DNA from: an uncultured Eisenbergiella sp.
Lineage (GTDB): Bacteria > Bacillota > Clostridia > Lachnospirales > Lachnospiraceae
Assembly: GCA_947630215.1 (NCBI GenBank)
Contig: CANRGX010000017.1
Span: forward strand, 1-44,986
Length of the DNA: 44,986 nucleotides
Direction: 5' to 3'
Of this stretch, positions 26,849 to 34,846 are shown one piece after another; positions within the stretch are counted from its first letter, which is position 1; every line of letters begins with the position of its first letter. The position numbers and the translations under genes are program-made. The notes under the pieces were generated by a model that saw only the letters and a list, made by a program, of their open reading frames with translations, was not told the origin of the DNA and did no database searches.

Positions 26849-26877
26849 TTGCGTTTCCCGTAAAAGTCGGATATAAT
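26849..26877 (+). promoter_or_regulatory. Promoter of the methyltransferase gene
   Basis: TTGCGT (26849-26854) and TATAAT (26872-26877) are separated by 17 bases, followed by GGAGG and the ATG at 26900. Confidence 0.7.
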
Positions 26878-26899
26878 GGCGAAAACGGAGGTATGGGAA

Positions 26900-27760
26900 A
26901 TGTGGATCGCAGACAACTGGAAAGAGTATGAGGTGCTGGATACTTCCAACGGGGAAAAGCTGGAACGGTGGGGATCCTATCTGCTGATCCGCCCCGATCC
27001 GCAGGTCATCTGGGACACCCCCCGGACAAATCCCGGCTGGACGAAGCGGGACGCACACTACCACCGCAGCGCCAAGGGCGGCGGCCAGTGGGAATTTTTC
27101 CGTCTCCCTCCGGAATGGAGCATCCGCTACCGGGACCTGACTTTCCGGCTGAAGCCCTTTTCCTTTAAACACACGGGACTCTTTCCGGAACAGGCGGTCA
27201 ACTGGGACTGGACGTCCCGGCTCATACGCAGCGCGGACAGGCCGTTAAAAGTCCTGAATCTGTTTGCCTATACCGGCGGCGCGACGCTGGCCGCCGCAAA
27301 AGCGGGCGCATCCGTCACCCACGTGGACGCCTCCAAAGGCATGGTGGCCTGGGCAAAGGAAAACGCGATGGCCAGCGGCCTTGCAGACGCGCCCATCCGC
27401 TGGCTGGTGGACGACTGCGTGAAATTCGTGGAGCGGGAAATCCGCCGGGGCAGCAAATACGACGGCATTATCATGGATCCGCCCTCCTACGGCAGAGGGC
27501 CCAAAGGAGAAATCTGGAAAATGGAAGATGCCATCTTCCCTTTCCTGAAGCTGACCGCACAGCTTTTATCCCGGGACGCCCGTTTCTTTTTGATCAACTC
27601 CTATACCACCGGGCTCCAGCCCGCTGTCCTCCAATATATGCTCCAACTGTGCATCGTCGAGCGTTTCGGGGGACAGGCAGAGTCCGCGGAAATCGGTCTG
27701 CCCGTCACGGACACCGGCCTGATTCTTCCCTGCGGCGCCAGCGGACGCTGGTTCCGGTAA
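26900..27760 (+). CDS. Class I SAM-dependent methyltransferase (probable RNA methyltransferase)
   Basis: The protein has 286 residues. The SAM-binding motif I is LNLFAYTGGATLAAAKAG, followed by VTHVDASKGMVAWAKEN, and motif IV is IIMDPPSYGRGPKG. The D-P-P-x-Y/F motif and the overall arrangement match the RlmI/RlmK-like methyltransferase group that modifies 23S rRNA cytosine or guanine; the N-terminal PUA domain of RlmI is absent. The ATG at 26900 is preceded by GGAGG; the longer open frame passes through the promoter. The target base is not certain. Confidence 0.85.
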   Translation: MWIADNWKEYEVLDTSNGEKLERWGSYLLIRPDPQVIWDTPRTNPGWTKRDAHYHRSAKGGGQWEFFRLPPEWSIRYRDLTFRLKPFSFKHTGLFPEQAVNWDWTSRLIRSADRPLKVLNLFAYTGGATLAAAKAGASVTHVDASKGMVAWAKENAMASGLADAPIRWLVDDCVKFVEREIRRGSKYDGIIMDPPSYGRGPKGEIWKMEDAIFPFLKLTAQLLSRDARFFLINSYTTGLQPAVLQYMLQLCIVERFGGQAESAEIGLPVTDTGLILPCGASGRWFR

Positions 27761-27786
27761 CAATCCGACGCCGGATCCCGGGCACT

Positions 27787-28284
27787 CTATCCAAAGTACG
27801 CGGCCCCCAGCGCGCGCAGACGTTCCAGCATTTCCTGCAGCAGGCCAAAGTAGCCGGGAATGACGCGCTCCAGCAGATTGCCCCGCGTATACTCCATGGG
27901 CACTTCTCCCGGAAAGAAACGATACATCCGGTACAGATAAAAAACGATCATCAGCCCGATCAGAACGCCGGCGGCGGGGAGCAGTCCCTTCGCCGGTTTT
28001 CCCAAAAGATAGCGGGCAACGCAGAAATAGAGCGCCAGAAGCAGCCAGAAAATTCCCAACGGGCTGTACTGCCAGCCCCGGGAAAACTGTCCCAGCGCAA
28101 AGCATACCACCGACCGGGTCATGCCGCAGCCCGGACAGGGCAGCCCCGTCAAAATCCGGTAGGGGCAAAATGCGCCAAACAGAAGATGCGACGCCAGATC
28201 GTACAGCAAAAACAGCAGCACAAAACCGCCGTAGGATCGGATATCCTGCCCCACCCGGGCGGCTATCGCCCTTCCCCGTTTCAT
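27787..28284 (-). CDS. DUF2752 domain membrane protein
   Basis: The protein has 165 residues and three hydrophobic segments (about 20-40, 70-95 and 103-120). The family signature is CPYRILTGLPCPGCGMTR at about residues 40-57, with three conserved Cys and T-R. The function of DUF2752 proteins is unknown. Its ATG overlaps the stop of the upstream Crp/Fnr-type regulator by four bases (ATGA), so it is the likely partner or target of that regulator. The gene is convergent with the methyltransferase, 26 bases away, with no clear terminator between. Confidence 0.85.
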   Translation of the reverse strand: MKRGRAIAARVGQDIRSYGGFVLLFLLYDLASHLLFGAFCPYRILTGLPCPGCGMTRSVVCFALGQFSRGWQYSPLGIFWLLLALYFCVARYLLGKPAKGLLPAAGVLIGLMIVFYLYRMYRFFPGEVPMEYTRGNLLERVIPGYFGLLQEMLERLRALGAAYFG

Positions 28285-28904
28285 CCGCGTACCCGGACCT
28301 TGCGTCCCTGGAGTTCCACCAGCCCTTCTTCCTTCATTTTTTTCAGTTCGCGCATCATGGAACTTCTGTCCACGGCCAGATAATCGGCGCAGTCCGTCAG
28401 GGAAAACGGAAGCACAAACACCCTGCCCGGACTGTGTTCCAGATCGGAAAAGAGGGTCAGCAGCTTCTGGCGCAGCGTCCTCTGCTCCAGGATATCCACA
28501 TGGTTCAGCCCCCGTCTCACCACTCCTGCAGCGACGGTGTCCCGCAGCAGGCTCCGTACCCGCTCCCCGGCGCCCTCCGGCGGCAGCCTGTCCTCATGCA
28601 CAAACAGCACCCGGCAGCGCTCCGCGGATACCACGTAATACAGCCTGCTTTCCCGCTCCGGGAAAAAGCGGCGGCAAAACGCATCCCGTGTCCGGTAAAA
28701 ATCCAGGATCCGTCTCTGGTTCTCCAGATTGATGCTCTCCAAAAACGCTGTGCCAAAAAGCAGGACGCCCGTCAGATCCCCTTCGTCGTCCCCGCCCAGA
28801 AGCACCCGCTTCCGGTCATATTCGCGTACCGAGAGGGCGCCGATGTGTCCCAGCATCTCCAGCTCCTCCCGGGAGATTCCGGCTTCTTTCGCAAATATAT
28901 CCAT
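28281..28904 (-). CDS. Crp/Fnr family transcriptional regulator
   Basis: The protein has 207 residues. An N-terminal cyclic-nucleotide-binding-like beta barrel (about 15-120) with GDLTGVLLFGTAFLES is followed by the dimer helix and a winged helix-turn-helix, LTDCADYLAVDRSSMMRELK, KMKEEGLVELQGRKV. The Fnr iron-sulfur Cys cluster is not present, and the residues that bind cAMP are not recognisable, so the signal is unknown. It heads a two-gene operon with the DUF2752 gene. A perfect inverted repeat near its start (28921-28944) is a likely autoregulatory operator. Confidence 0.9.
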   Translation of the reverse strand: MDIFAKEAGISREELEMLGHIGALSVREYDRKRVLLGGDDEGDLTGVLLFGTAFLESINLENQRRILDFYRTRDAFCRRFFPERESRLYYVVSAERCRVLFVHEDRLPPEGAGERVRSLLRDTVAAGVVRRGLNHVDILEQRTLRQKLLTLFSDLEHSPGRVFVLPFSLTDCADYLAVDRSSMMRELKKMKEEGLVELQGRKVRVRG

Positions 28905-28920
28905 AAAATCACTCCATCAT

Positions 28921-28983
28921 GTGGTTTATTTTTGTGCAAACCACTATATTTTGTATTATATCTCTTTTTTGTTGCTTATGCAA
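28921..28983. promoter_or_regulatory. Overlapping divergent promoters, palindromic operator and NrdR-box-like site
   Basis: - strand promoter of the regulator: TTGCAT (28978-28983), 17 bases, TATAAT (28955-28960). + strand candidate for nrdD: TTGTGC (28932-28937), 16 bases, TATTAT (28954-28959). The inverted repeat GTGGTTT-N10-AAACCAC spans 28921-28944, just downstream of the regulator start site. CCACTATATTTTGTAT (28941-28956) matches 13 of 16 positions of the NrdR consensus as I know it; a weaker copy lies 32 bases away (28909-28924). GTTGC-TTAT-GCAAC covers 28971-28984. Confidence 0.55.
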
Positions 28984-28984
28984 C

Positions 28985-29213
28985 TGCTTATTCCATTTCC
29001 CTGTGCTATGATATCCCATGTACGATTCCCACAAGGGGATTTTATCACGTTTTTTTCTATTTGGGGGTAAAAAGAAAAATCGCGCCGCTGTGCCGGTTTT
29101 TCCGCCGGGTGTCTGTGCCGGGGCGTCACAGACAGCCTGTATGGCAGATGAGGGGCCGCGTCTGCGGATACTTCATCGCCCTGTCACACAAACGTTCCGG
29201 AATGGAGAACAGT
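28985..29213 (+). promoter_or_regulatory. nrdD: Leader region upstream of nrdD
   Basis: No gene is seen on the + strand between the divergent promoters and nrdD; with 28905-28984 the gap is 309 bases. TGTCTGTG and CACAGACA (29110-29134) form an eight-base-pair hairpin with a nine-base loop. No known riboswitch consensus was recognised. A -10-like TATGAT lies near 29006 without a good -35. Confidence 0.35.
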
Positions 29214-31373
29214 ATGAAGATCATTAAAAGAAACGGTTCCGAAGTGACTTTCGACATCGAGAAGATCGTAGCGGCCGTGACCAAGGCCAGCAACGCTTCC
29301 GAGTCCAACCATCTGACGCCGGAACAGATCCACGATATTGCCGACTATGTGGAATACAAGTGCATGAAGATGAACCGTGCCGTTTCTGTGGAGGAGATCC
29401 AGGACATGGTGGAAAACCAGATCATGTCCACAGGCGCCTTTGAACTGGCGCGCCGCTATGTGAAATACCGCTATCAGCGCACGCTGGTCCGCAAAGCCAA
29501 CACCACCGACAACCGTATCCTCTCCCTTCTGGAATGCAACAATGAGGAAGTCAAGCAGGAGAACTCCAATAAGAACCCTACGGTCAACAGCGTACAGCGC
29601 GACTATATGGCCGGTGAGGTCAGCAAGGACTTAACACAGCGCATCCTGCTGCCCGCAGACATTGTGGAAGCGGACAAGGAGGGCATTATCCATTTCCATG
29701 ACGCCGATTACTTCGCACAGCGGATGCACAACTGCGATCTGGTCAATCTGGAGGATATGCTGCAAAACGGCACCGTCATCAGCGAGACGCTGATCGAGAA
29801 GCCCCACAGCTTCTCCACGGCCTGCAACATCGCCACCCAGATCATCGCCCAGGTGGCCAGCAACCAGTACGGCGGACAGAGCATCAGCCTTGCCCATCTG
29901 GCTCCCTTTGTCCAGGTTTCCCGCGAAAAGATCCGCGCGGAAGTCCTGGAGGAAATCAGCCTGCTGGGCACCCAGGCGGATAGCGAGCAGATCTCCCGGA
30001 TTGTGGAGGGCCGTCTGCGCAAGGAGATCACCAAGGGCGTACAGACCATCACCTATCAGATCATCACGCTGATGACCACCAACGGCCAGGCTCCCTTCCT
30101 GACAGTCTTCATGTATTTAAACGAAGCCAAGTCCGAACAGGAGAAAAAGGATCTGGCGCTGATCATTGAAGAAACCTTAAAGCAGCGCTATCAGGGCGTC
30201 AAGAACGAGGCCGGCGTATGGGTCACCCCCGCCTTCCCCAAGCTCATTTACGTGCTGGAGGAGGACAACATCGACGAGGGAACCCCTTATTTCTACCTGA
30301 CCGAACTGGCGGCCAAATGCACCGCCAAGCGCCTGGTACCCGACTACATCTCCGAAAAGAAAATGAAGGAGTTAAAGGAGGGCAACTGTTTCCCCGTCAT
30401 GGGATGCCGGAGCTGCCTAAACCCCTGGAAGGATGAAAACGGGAACTATAAGTTCTACGGCCGTTTCAACCAGGGCGTCGTCACCCTCAACCTGGTGGAC
30501 GTGGCCCTTTCCTCGGGCGGCGATAAAGAAAAATTCTGGAAGATTTTCGATGAGCGTCTGGATCTGTGCTACCGCGCGCTGATGGAGCGCCACCGCAGAC
30601 TGAAGGGAACGCTGTCCGACGCGGCGCCCATTCTCTGGCAGTACGGCGCGCTGGCCCGTCTGAAAAAGGGCGAGGTCATCGACAAGCTGCTCTTTGGAGG
30701 GTACTCCACACTCTCTCTGGGATACGCGGGACTTTACGAATGCGTCCGGTATATGACCGGGAAATCCCACACCGATCCGGAGGCGACGCCGTTTGCCCTG
30801 GACGTGATGAAATACATGAACACCGCCTGCGATAAGTGGACCGAGGAGACAAACATCAAGTTTTCCATCTACGGTTCTCCCATTGAAAGCACCACCTACA
30901 AATTTGCCAAATGCCTGCAGAAGCGTTTCGGCGTCATCGAAGGCGTGACGGACAAAAGCTATATTACCAACAGCTACCATGTGCACGTGACGGAACCCAT
31001 CGACGCGTTCTCCAAGCTGAAATTCGAGTCCCAGTTCCAGTCCCTTTCCACCGGCGGCGCCATCAGCTACGTGGAAGTGCCGGATATGCAGGGCAATATC
31101 CCGGCGGTGCTCCAGGTCATCCGCTACATCTACGACAACATCATGTACGCGGAACTCAACACCAAGAGCGACTACTGCCAGTGCTGCGGCTACGACGGCG
31201 AAATTCAGATTGTGGAGGACGAGGACGGCAAGCTCGTCTGGGAATGCCCCAAGTGCGGCAACCGCGACCAGGACAAGATGAACGTGGCGCGGCGCACCTG
31301 CGGCTATATCGGCACCCAGTTCTGGAATCAGGGGCGCACACAGGAAATCCGCGAGCGCGTCATGCACCTGTAA
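29214..31373 (+). CDS. nrdD: Anaerobic (class III) ribonucleoside-triphosphate reductase
   Basis: The protein has 719 residues and reduces NTPs to dNTPs without oxygen using a glycyl radical. The ATP-cone regulatory domain occupies about residues 1-95 (MKIIKRNGSEVTFDIEKIV). The catalytic core includes CNIATQIIAQVASNQYGGQS and GNCFPVMGCRSCL. The C-terminus has the zinc-binding CQCCGYDGE and CPKCGN and the radical site RRTCGYIG near residue 696. The ATG at 29214 has GGAG six bases upstream; the open frame extends far upstream but is antisense to the regulator gene. NrdG lies downstream. This points to a strict or facultative anaerobe. Confidence 0.97.
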   Translation: MKIIKRNGSEVTFDIEKIVAAVTKASNASESNHLTPEQIHDIADYVEYKCMKMNRAVSVEEIQDMVENQIMSTGAFELARRYVKYRYQRTLVRKANTTDNRILSLLECNNEEVKQENSNKNPTVNSVQRDYMAGEVSKDLTQRILLPADIVEADKEGIIHFHDADYFAQRMHNCDLVNLEDMLQNGTVISETLIEKPHSFSTACNIATQIIAQVASNQYGGQSISLAHLAPFVQVSREKIRAEVLEEISLLGTQADSEQISRIVEGRLRKEITKGVQTITYQIITLMTTNGQAPFLTVFMYLNEAKSEQEKKDLALIIEETLKQRYQGVKNEAGVWVTPAFPKLIYVLEEDNIDEGTPYFYLTELAAKCTAKRLVPDYISEKKMKELKEGNCFPVMGCRSCLNPWKDENGNYKFYGRFNQGVVTLNLVDVALSSGGDKEKFWKIFDERLDLCYRALMERHRRLKGTLSDAAPILWQYGALARLKKGEVIDKLLFGGYSTLSLGYAGLYECVRYMTGKSHTDPEATPFALDVMKYMNTACDKWTEETNIKFSIYGSPIESTTYKFAKCLQKRFGVIEGVTDKSYITNSYHVHVTEPIDAFSKLKFESQFQSLSTGGAISYVEVPDMQGNIPAVLQVIRYIYDNIMYAELNTKSDYCQCCGYDGEIQIVEDEDGKLVWECPKCGNRDQDKMNVARRTCGYIGTQFWNQGRTQEIRERVMHL

Positions 31374-31413
31374 GACGGCGGGGCCGTATCCGCTTTCCAC
31401 AGAAATCTAACAA

Positions 31414-31442
31414 AAGAGCCACCGGCCGGGCCGATGGCTCTT
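31414..31442 (+). terminator. Hairpin between nrdD and nrdG
   Basis: AAGAGCCA (31414-31421) pairs with TGGCTCTT (31435-31442), with CGGCC/GGCCG pairing inside the loop region. No T-run follows, so it more likely stabilises or attenuates the nrdD message than fully ending it. Confidence 0.5.
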
Positions 31443-31474
31443 ACTGATTCCACCTCTATCGGAAGGACATACCA

Positions 31475-32044
31475 ATGAACTACGGAGAAATCAAAAACTG
31501 CGACATCGCCAACGGAGAAGGCGTGCGGGTAACGCTTTTCGTCTCCGGCTGCACCCATCACTGTAAGGGCTGCTTCAATCCGGAAACCTGGAGCTTTTCT
31601 TACGGAAAGCCCTTTACGGAAGCCACCATCGAGGAGCTGCTTGCAAAGCTTGCGCCGGACTTTATCAACGGCCTGACGCTGCTGGGCGGCGAGCCCTTCG
31701 AGCCGGACAACCAGCGGGCCCTGCTGCCGCTTTTGCGCCGCGTGCGCCGGGAACTGCCCTCCAAAAACATCTGGGCCTATACCGGCTATACGCTGGAGAG
31801 CGATCTGCTTTCCGAAAGCCGGGCGCGCTGCGAATGTACGGATGAAATGCTTTCCCTGCTGGACGTACTGGTGGACGGGGAATTTATCCAGGAGCAGAAA
31901 AATATCAGTCTCTCCTTCCGCGGATCCGAAAACCAGCGTCTCATCGATATGCCCCGCACCCTGCAGGCGGGACATGTGATCTGGAAACGTCTGGAAAGTG
32001 ATCGGGCAACGGAACATATGCTCCGCGGTCTCTCCGCGCGATAA
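31475..32044 (+). CDS. nrdG: Anaerobic ribonucleotide reductase activating protein
   Basis: The protein has 189 residues. It is the radical-SAM activase that generates the glycyl radical on NrdD. The iron-sulfur motif C-x3-C-x2-C is at residues 26-33 (GCTHHCKGC), and the SAM-binding GGE motif is in LLGGEPFEPDN. It starts MNYGEIKNCDIANGEGVRV, typical of NrdG. It lies 101 bases after nrdD. Confidence 0.96.
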   Translation: MNYGEIKNCDIANGEGVRVTLFVSGCTHHCKGCFNPETWSFSYGKPFTEATIEELLAKLAPDFINGLTLLGGEPFEPDNQRALLPLLRRVRRELPSKNIWAYTGYTLESDLLSESRARCECTDEMLSLLDVLVDGEFIQEQKNISLSFRGSENQRLIDMPRTLQAGHVIWKRLESDRATEHMLRGLSAR

Positions 32045-32080
32045 CCCAAAATCCAATCAGGTAAAAAGGAGGAAACGAAA

Positions 32081-33079
32081 ATGACAGATCCCAAGACACC
32101 CGGAACGGACGGACGCCGCTATGTTCCCTACGCGGAACGCACCGGCAACGAATCTTTGGTCTACTTCACCCGCGACCTTTCGCCGGAAGGGCTGATACGC
32201 ATTTATGAAAGGGTGAAGGGGAACATCTCGGGCCGGGTGGCCATCAAGCTGCACACCGGCGAACCCCACGGCCCCAATATCATCCCCAGCGCCTGGGTGA
32301 AAACTTTCATGGAAAAAGAGCTGCCCGACGCCTCCATCATCGAAACCAACACCTACTATGACGGGGATCGCTACACCACGAAGCAGCACCGTAAGACCCT
32401 GGAAATCAACGGCTGGACTTCCTTTACCACCGTGGATATTACAGACGAACACGGCACCGCCATGCTGCCGGTCAAGGGCGGCAAATGGTTTTCCGAAATG
32501 TCCGTGGGCGCTTCCCTTCTCACTTACGATTCCATGGTGGCGCTGACCCACTTTAAAGGCCATGTGATGGGCGGCTTCGGCGGCTCCAACAAAAACATCG
32601 GCATCGGCTGCGCGGACGGCCGGATCGGCAAAGGTATGATCCACGGCAACGAAAAGGACGCCTGGGGCGTGGTAGAGGAAGAACTGATGGAAAAGATTAC
32701 CGAATCCACCAAGGCTTCTCTGGATTTCTTCGGCAAACACACCGCCTTTGTCAACGTCCTGCGCAATATGTCCGTCTCCTGCGACTGCGAAGGCGTGGAA
32801 GCCGCGCCCGTGGTCACGCCCAACGTGGGGATTCTGGCCTCTGTGGATATCCTGGCCGTCGACCAGGCCTCGGTGGATCTGATCCACGCCATGTCCGAAG
32901 CGGATCACCACGATCTGCTGGAACGCATCCGGAGCCGTCACGGCTACCGTCAGCTCACCTATATGAAAGAGCTGGGCATGGGGAACGACAAATATGTGCT
33001 GATCGATATCGACCATGCGGATAAACACATCACCGCCGCCGACGCGGTGGAAGGCGTAAAGCCGTTTTGCGCCGGCTGA
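32081..33079 (+). CDS. DUF362 domain-containing protein
   Basis: The protein has 332 residues. The DUF362 core is seen in VAIKLHTGEPHGPNIIPSAW, then IIETNTYYDGDRYTTKQH, LTHFKGHVMGGFGGSNKNIG, and a conserved CDC near residue 243. Many DUF362 proteins carry a ferredoxin domain; no four-cysteine 4Fe-4S motif is present here. Its function is unknown. AAGGAGGAAACGAAA precedes the ATG, and it follows nrdG by 36 bases, so co-transcription is possible. It converges with the ABC transporter gene six bases away. Confidence 0.85.
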   Translation: MTDPKTPGTDGRRYVPYAERTGNESLVYFTRDLSPEGLIRIYERVKGNISGRVAIKLHTGEPHGPNIIPSAWVKTFMEKELPDASIIETNTYYDGDRYTTKQHRKTLEINGWTSFTTVDITDEHGTAMLPVKGGKWFSEMSVGASLLTYDSMVALTHFKGHVMGGFGGSNKNIGIGCADGRIGKGMIHGNEKDAWGVVEEELMEKITESTKASLDFFGKHTAFVNVLRNMSVSCDCEGVEAAPVVTPNVGILASVDILAVDQASVDLIHAMSEADHHDLLERIRSRHGYRQLTYMKELGMGNDKYVLIDIDHADKHITAADAVEGVKPFCAG

Positions 33080-33085
33080 GAACGT

Positions 33086-34846
33086 TCATTCAAACTGCGC
33101 TTCATACAGCTTCCGATAGGCGCCGTTTTTCTGCATCAGCTCCCGGTGCGTCCCCTGCTCCACCACCTCTCCGTCATCCACCACCAGGATCAGATCCGCG
33201 TGGCGGATGGTGGAAAGCCTGTGGGCGATGACAAAACAGGTCTTATCCTTCATCAGATTGCGCATGGCGCTTTGGATGCGGATTTCCGTCCGGGTGTCCA
33301 CATTGGAGGTGGCCTCGTCCAGAATCAGCATCCGCGCGTCCAGCAGCATGGCCCGCGCAATGGTTAACAACTGCTTCTGTCCCTTGGAAATATTGGTGCC
33401 CTCGTCCGTCAGCAGGGTATCGTATCCGTCGGGCAGACGCATAATAAAGGAATGGATATGGGCGGCCCTGGCCGCCTTTTCCACTTCCTCCTTTGTGGCA
33501 CCCTCCTTGCCGTAGGACAGATTCTCATAGACCGTCCCGTGAAACAGCCAGGTATCCTGCAGCACCATGGCATACGCCCTGCGCAGGCTCTCCCGGGTCA
33601 AATCCATACAGTCCTTTTCATCCACCCGGATCTGCCCCGCCTGCACATCGTAAAAACGCATCAGCAGATTGATCAGCGTCGTTTTGCCCGCGCCCGTATG
33701 CCCCACAATGGCGATCATCCGCCCCGGCAGAGCCGTAAAGCTCAGATCGTGAATGATGGTTTTATCGGGCAGATACCCGAATTTCACATGGGAAACTTCT
33801 ACCTTCCCCTCTACATTTGCAAGATTTATTGCATTTTCTCTGTCTTTTGGTTCTTCCTGTTCATCCATCAGCGTAAAGACCCGTTCCGCGGCGGCCAGAG
33901 CGGACTGCAGTTCGCTCACAATGTTGGCCGCTTCGTTGATGGGGCCGGAAAATTTCCGCGAATACAACACGAAAGAAGAAATATCCCCAATGGACATGCT
34001 GCCGGCCAGATAGAGCAGCGCGCCGAACACCCCCGTCAGGGAAAGGGACAGGTTGTTGACAAAGTTGACGCAGGGCCCCACAATGCTGCCATAGTACTCT
34101 GCGCGGTAAAACGCCTGCGCCGCCTCGTCGTTCTTTATGTCGCAGCGGCCGATGGCGTATTCCTCCCGGCCGTAGGCCTTCAGCGTCTTCTGCCCCGTGA
34201 TCATCTCCTCCACAAAGCCGTTGAGTTCTCCCAGCTTTACCGAACGGGCCCGGAACAGCGGTCTGGTCTTTCCCGTCAGAAACTTGGTCAGACAGACAGA
34301 GAGCGGCACCGTAAACGCGAACACCAGCACCAGCCTGGGGGAAATGGCGATCATCATGGACAGCGAGCCCACCACCGTGATCACCGTGGTCAGAAGCTGT
34401 ACCAGGTCGTTGGACAGGGAAGCGTTCACCGTGTCAATATCATAGGAAATCCGGCTGATAATGTCTCCGGTCTGGTGAATATCAAAATACCCCACCGGCA
34501 GACACAGCAGCTTTTCAAAAAGATCCTGCCGCATCCGGTACACCACCCGGCGGCTGATGGTGATCATCAGCACCTGCAGACCATAGGACATGATCGCCGA
34601 CACCAAATAAAAGACCGCCATCCAGCCCGCGTAATAGAACACGCGGGAAAAATCCACCGCGCCCGGCCCCGGCTCGATGGCGCCGATGGCAAACCCCGTG
34701 AGCCTGGGCCCGATCAGGGCGAACAGGTTGCTCCCGAAGGTACAGAAAATGGCCAGGGACAGAAGCCATTTCTCCCGGAACAGATACTGTCCCAGACGGA
34801 TCAGAGTGCGCCGGGAATACCGCTTTTTCTCCTGCTGTGCGCTCAT
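33086..34846 (-). CDS. ABC exporter half-transporter with canonical catalytic Glu (partner of 34843-36597)
   Basis: The protein has 586 residues: six membrane helices (about 25-320) fused to an ATPase domain. It has Walker A GHTGAGKTT, Walker B MLILDEATSNVD with the catalytic Glu, and switch His in VIAHRLSTI. The signature is ISKGQ, not the consensus LSGGQ. With the upstream partner, whose Walker B Glu and switch His are replaced, this makes a heterodimer with one good and one degenerate ATP site, as in BmrCD or LmrCD-type exporters. Its ATG overlaps the partner stop by four bases. The substrate is unknown; multidrug export is the usual role. Confidence 0.93.
   Translation of the reverse strand: MSAQQEKKRYSRRTLIRLGQYLFREKWLLSLAIFCTFGSNLFALIGPRLTGFAIGAIEPGPGAVDFSRVFYYAGWMAVFYLVSAIMSYGLQVLMITISRRVVYRMRQDLFEKLLCLPVGYFDIHQTGDIISRISYDIDTVNASLSNDLVQLLTTVITVVGSLSMMIAISPRLVLVFAFTVPLSVCLTKFLTGKTRPLFRARSVKLGELNGFVEEMITGQKTLKAYGREEYAIGRCDIKNDEAAQAFYRAEYYGSIVGPCVNFVNNLSLSLTGVFGALLYLAGSMSIGDISSFVLYSRKFSGPINEAANIVSELQSALAAAERVFTLMDEQEEPKDRENAINLANVEGKVEVSHVKFGYLPDKTIIHDLSFTALPGRMIAIVGHTGAGKTTLINLLMRFYDVQAGQIRVDEKDCMDLTRESLRRAYAMVLQDTWLFHGTVYENLSYGKEGATKEEVEKAARAAHIHSFIMRLPDGYDTLLTDEGTNISKGQKQLLTIARAMLLDARMLILDEATSNVDTRTEIRIQSAMRNLMKDKTCFVIAHRLSTIRHADLILVVDDGEVVEQGTHRELMQKNGAYRKLYEAQFE

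Noticed and set aside
28170-29213. The very long open frame upstream of and in frame with nrdD, suggesting an extended reductase
   Set aside because: It is antisense to the Crp/Fnr and DUF2752 genes and crosses their promoter. The protein from 29214 has the full NrdD N-terminal ATP cone and a ribosome site.
28985-29213. A cobalamin or other riboswitch before nrdD
   Set aside because: No conserved riboswitch core sequence could be recognised, only one simple hairpin.
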